Below, in pieces: positions 61,699-64,000 of a stretch of DNA of 64,000 nt. The DNA comes from Caballeronia sordidicola (GTDB taxonomy: Bacteria; Pseudomonadota; Gammaproteobacteria; Burkholderiales; Burkholderiaceae): NCBI RefSeq assembly GCF_002220365.1, contig NZ_MTHB01000198.1, positions 31,667-95,666 on the forward strand. Reading direction: 5' to 3'. The translations under genes and the position numbers were made by a program. The notes beneath the pieces are model-generated. The model was not told the origin of the DNA. It saw only the letters and a list, made by a program, of their open reading frames with translations, and ran no database searches. Every line of letters starts with the position of its first letter. Within the stretch, counting starts at the first letter, position 1.

Positions 61699-62120
61699 TT
61701 ACCGGTAAGCTCGGGTGGACTTCAGTGTCTGCCGCTTGCGTGCGCCAAGCAGGCCTCCTGCACGTTCGGCGTCCAGGATTAGATGCTCCGCAGGAATGAC
61801 TTCGCATGCACGCTCAAGCAAGCGCTGCTTTGTCTCAACGCCCGGCACCCGCGCGGAGTGCGAGTCATAGACACCGGGACCGATTCCTTCGGGTAGGCGA
61901 ACGCACCGAAGCCGTCCAGCAATGCCATTGACGAGCGCGAGGTCTCGATCGTGATCACGTCAGCACCCAGCGCTGCGATGGAGGGGAGAATGTCATTGAA
62001 CTCCGAATAGCACATATGGGTGTGAATCTGCGTTGTATCCGAGACGCCGCTAGCGGAGATCTTGAAAGCAAATCCAGACTGACGAGTGGCGTGGATCAAC
62101 GCGGTCCGTCGCGCTAGCTA
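61699..62120 (-). pseudogene. MetE-type methionine synthase C-terminal remnant
   Basis: 'SGVSDTTQIHTHMCYSEFND' and 'LGADVITIETSRSSMALLDG' match the zinc-site region of the C-terminal domain of cobalamin-independent methionine synthase (MetE). After a frameshift near 61880 the sequence continues 'GPGVYDSHSARVPGVE' and 'RACEVIPAEHLILDAERAG', again MetE-like but diverged, to a stop at 61699. The N-terminal 600 residues are missing. Not functional. Confidence 0.8.
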
Positions 62121-62240
62121 TTTGTGTTCGATCGATAGATGGCATGGCCGCTGGACCGGGCCGTGTTCATTGTGCACGAGAAGGAACGGGGTCGCCCGAA
62201 TTCCGGGCCGGGCGGCTCGTTCATGCGTCTAGCGGCTGAT

Positions 62241-63296
62241 CTAGCGGCCGACTTCCAGTTCGTCGAAACGTTTTGCACGATAGATCAGGACCGACGCGAT
62301 CCAGCTAAAGGCGAAAATGCCGATGATCACAAAACCCAGTGTGCCGAAGTTATCGTTCAAGGTCCCTATGGCATCCCACACCGGTCCTTGCAGCTTCAAT
62401 TGATCGGCGAGCAGCCCAAGCGCCTCTATACCGCCAATCACGACGGCCACAATGACAGACACCAGCGTGATGGTCATGTTGTAGTAGATCTTCCGGATCG
62501 GCTTCAGGTACGCCCATCCGTAAGCACCGAGCATCAGATGACCGTCCAGCGTGTCTATCAGGGACATGCCAGCGCTGAACAGGACCGGGAACACCATGAT
62601 TGCCCAAGGCGAGAGCCCCTGCGACGCCTGGGTCGCCGCTATGCCGAGCAATCCAATTTCAGTTGCTGTATCGAATCCCAGACCGAACAGGAAACCTAGC
62701 GGGTACATTTGCCAGCTTCGCGTGATCATGCGAAACAGCGGGCGAAAGAGGCGAGCGAGAAATCCGCGATCGGCCAGCAGCAGATCGAAATCGTCATCGA
62801 CATAAACGCCGCCACTCCTGACGTTGCGCCATGCCCTATAGATCGACCTCAGGATAATCAGGTTCATCAGGGCAATCGCGAACAGAAATAACGCCGACAC
62901 CAACGTGCCGACAACTCCGCCGATTTCCTTGTAGTAGTCGAATCGGCCTTGCATGGCCGACGTTGCAACAGCCACACCGACAGAGGCAAGCACGACCACC
63001 GTCGAGTGCCCAAGGGAAAAGAAAAAGCCGACCGCAACGGGGCGTTTCTTCTCCTGCATGAGCTTGCGCGTGACGTTGTCGATAGCGGCAATATGGTCAG
63101 CATCTACCGCATGACGCAGCCCAAATCCGTAGGCGAGCAATGCGGTTCCCAGAAGTACCGGATGATGACGAAACGCCACCAGCGCCCAAACCCAGGCGAG
63201 GACGTTGATCGCAATCAATATCCCATAGATGCCGAAAAGCTTGCCCCGCACCTTGGTGCCTGAGTCGTTAAAAATCTGTATGAGTTGAGAAATCAT
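62241..63296 (-). CDS. NiCoT-family nickel/cobalt transporter
   Basis: A 351-residue membrane protein with about eight hydrophobic segments and the NiCoT signatures 'GLRHAVDADHIAAIDNVTRK' near residue 60, 'FFSLGHSTVVVLASV' near 93, 'LGFDTATEIGLLG' near 205 and 'FSAGMSLIDTLDG' near 240. The His/Asp helix motif binds Ni2+ or Co2+. A cobalamin riboswitch lies directly upstream, which points to cobalt uptake for B12 synthesis as the physiological role. Confidence 0.93.
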   Translation of the reverse strand: MISQLIQIFNDSGTKVRGKLFGIYGILIAINVLAWVWALVAFRHHPVLLGTALLAYGFGLRHAVDADHIAAIDNVTRKLMQEKKRPVAVGFFFSLGHSTVVVLASVGVAVATSAMQGRFDYYKEIGGVVGTLVSALFLFAIALMNLIILRSIYRAWRNVRSGGVYVDDDFDLLLADRGFLARLFRPLFRMITRSWQMYPLGFLFGLGFDTATEIGLLGIAATQASQGLSPWAIMVFPVLFSAGMSLIDTLDGHLMLGAYGWAYLKPIRKIYYNMTITLVSVIVAVVIGGIEALGLLADQLKLQGPVWDAIGTLNDNFGTLGFVIIGIFAFSWIASVLIYRAKRFDELEVGR

Positions 63297-63302
63297 CTAA
63301 GC

Positions 63303-63485
63303 AACCCTGTGGGAATACGCGTCCCGCTTGAAGTGGAAAACATAGAGAAAAGAGGTCTGACTCTGGGTTCGGCGATCTAAAAGCCTGCGAACCAGATACA
63401 GTGGCGCGACCGTGCCGGCTTCTCACCGGCTTCTCACCGGCTTCTCACTTTCCCTTGACGAGGCAGTACCTTGTGCGCTTATACA
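63303..63485 (-). ncRNA. cobalamin riboswitch upstream of the Ni/Co transporter
   Basis: On the minus strand the cobalamin-riboswitch conserved blocks appear in order: 'AAGGGAAAGTGAGAAGCCGG', 'CACGGTCGCGCCACTGTA' (the B12-box 'GCCACTG' region) and 'GAACCCAGAGTCAGACC'. Downstream 'GGGACGCGTATTCCC' resembles the regulatory hairpin that sequesters the ribosome site, just before the transporter ATG. In the peripheral helix region three perfect 11-bp units are present (63415-63447). Binding of adenosylcobalamin should turn the transporter off. Confidence 0.85.
63415..63447. repeat. three perfect 11-bp tandem repeats inside the cobalamin riboswitch
   Basis: CCGGCTTCTCA occurs three times without mismatch at 63415-63425, 63426-63436 and 63437-63447 (GTGAGAAGCCGG-like on the RNA strand). 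The unit contains the GGUGA...GCCGG segment of the riboswitch, so the repeat expands the aptamer by two extra units relative to the usual single copy. Confidence 0.85.
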
Positions 63486-63544
63486 CCGCGGGTGTCGCGA
63501 TGTCGATGAGTTCATGGGCGACATGTACCAGCCATGGATTTGAC

Positions 63545-64000
63545 TTAAACCGCGATCAACTCCCGCACGCCTTCTGCTTCCATATCCGCGCCCGCGCCAC
63601 CCGCGACGATCTCGCCGCGGCTCATCACCCAGTAGCGGTCGGCCAACTCGCGGGCGAAGTCGTAGTACTGCTCCTCGAGCAACACCGTCATGCCCATTTC
63701 ATCGACGAGTTGACGCAACGTGCGCCCGATATCCTGGATGATGGACGGTTGGATGCCTTCGGTGGGTTCGTCGAGGATCAGCAACTGTGGTTCGCTCATC
63801 AATGCACGGCCGATCGCCAACTGCTGTTGCTGGCCGCCCGACAGATCTCCGCCGCGCCGGCTTTTCATCTCCTTCAACACCGGGAACAGTTCGTAGATCC
63901 GGTCCGGCACCTTCGATGGCGATTTGCGGCTCGCCGCGCCCACCAGCAGGTTCTCTTCTACGGTCAGACGCCCGAAGATGTCGCGTCCTTGCGGCACATA
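63545..64000 (-). CDS. urtE: urea ABC transporter ATP-binding protein UrtE, partial (cut by right edge)
   Basis: The C-terminal 151 residues are in the window. 'YVPQGRDIFGRLTVEENLLV' is the typical UrtE Q-loop region, 'DLSGGQQQQLAIGRAL' the ABC signature, and 'LLILDEPTEGIQPSIIQDIG' the Walker B with the Glu. The end 'GVRELIAV' is canonical. It energises urea (or short amide) uptake with UrtA-D, whose genes should lie upstream beyond the edge. Confidence 0.88.
   Translation of the reverse strand, partial: YVPQGRDIFGRLTVEENLLVGAASRKSPSKVPDRIYELFPVLKEMKSRRGGDLSGGQQQQLAIGRALMSEPQLLILDEPTEGIQPSIIQDIGRTLRQLVDEMGMTVLLEEQYYDFARELADRYWVMSRGEIVAGGAGADMEAEGVRELIAV

Noticed and set aside
61699..61708. 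TTACCGGTAA palindrome, core of the gluconate-type operator
   Set aside because: It lies at the end of the metE remnant with no promoter or gene to regulate and lacks the flanking G/C of the 6732-6743 site; probably chance.
1..64000. CRISPR arrays, tRNA or rRNA genes, prophage and insertion sequences
   Set aside because: I looked for repeat-spacer patterns, tRNA 3' ends with acceptor symmetry and transposase or integrase motifs and found none; a tRNA scan and IS search would confirm.

Overview
The window looks like a chromosomal segment of a Burkholderiaceae betaproteobacterium, most likely of the Caballeronia/Paraburkholderia/Burkholderia group. This rests on the high GC, the Ala/Lys-rich HU and H-NS proteins, a Tat-exported phosphocholine-type phospholipase C, many LysR/AraC/MarR regulators each beside a small catabolic or transport unit, a tandem glycine riboswitch and a cobalamin riboswitch. 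I see no rRNA, tRNA, CRISPR array, prophage or intact insertion sequence. Five degraded genes (LysR, MHS transporter, IlvD/Edd dehydratase, MlrC peptidase, MetE) suggest accessory or decaying DNA, concentrated in 5.3-12 kb and 61.7-62.1 kb.

Layout. 0-5 kb: a PhzF-like protein cut by the left edge, a CPA1 Na+/H+ antiporter, a histidine phosphatase and two outer-membrane beta-barrel proteins. 5.3-8.9 kb: a decayed sugar-acid-type locus (LysR remnant, SDR, MHS transporter and IlvD/Edd remnants fused head to head, LacI/GntR-type regulator) with a perfect gluconate-type operator palindrome in front of the SDR. 9.2-11.3 kb: divergent nucleoid protein genes, an HU with an Ala/Lys/Pro tail and an H-NS with two DNA-binding domains. 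12.2-14.7 kb: glmS divergent from an Lrp/AsnC regulator, with three evenly spaced AT-rich repeats between them. 14.8-25.7 kb: isochorismatase-like hydrolase, chemoreceptor, RidA/amidohydrolase/acetyltransferase operon, DHA2 efflux pump, AraC-azlCD, OafA-type acyltransferase, VapBC.

26-34 kb: orphan binding protein plus RidA, prfC, a His-rich exported peptide, a quinone oxidoreductase-Bcr/CflA pump unit with a divergent LysR, and a RimJ-like acetyltransferase. 34.4-39.8 kb: an oxidoreductase, then a tightly coupled operon (GntR regulator, ADP-ribosylglycohydrolase, NCS1 permease, PfkB kinase) that looks like an import-cleave-phosphorylate route for a nucleoside-like compound. 40.1-41.6 kb: a short threonyl-tRNA synthetase without TGS or editing domain, preceded by what I read as a complete transcription attenuator. 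It comprises a promoter, a 30-residue leader peptide with ten Thr codons, competing 1:2 and 2:3 pairings, and a GC-rich terminator. This is the most striking element in the window.

41.7-56.5 kb: phospholipase C, a lipoprotein, a MarR-tautomerase pair sharing a repeated operator, LuxR/nitrilase/APC permease, an MscS channel, a 30-residue membrane peptide, a tandem glycine riboswitch in front of a DadA-type oxidase, and two LysR-controlled units (an MFS transporter and an aminotransferase). 56.6-64 kb: a periplasmic binding protein translationally coupled to a CHASE-PAS-PAS-GGDEF-EAL protein, an FKBP isomerase, a metE remnant, and a NiCoT nickel/cobalt transporter behind a cobalamin riboswitch that carries three perfect 11-bp repeats. 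The right edge cuts a urea ABC transporter ATPase (urtE).
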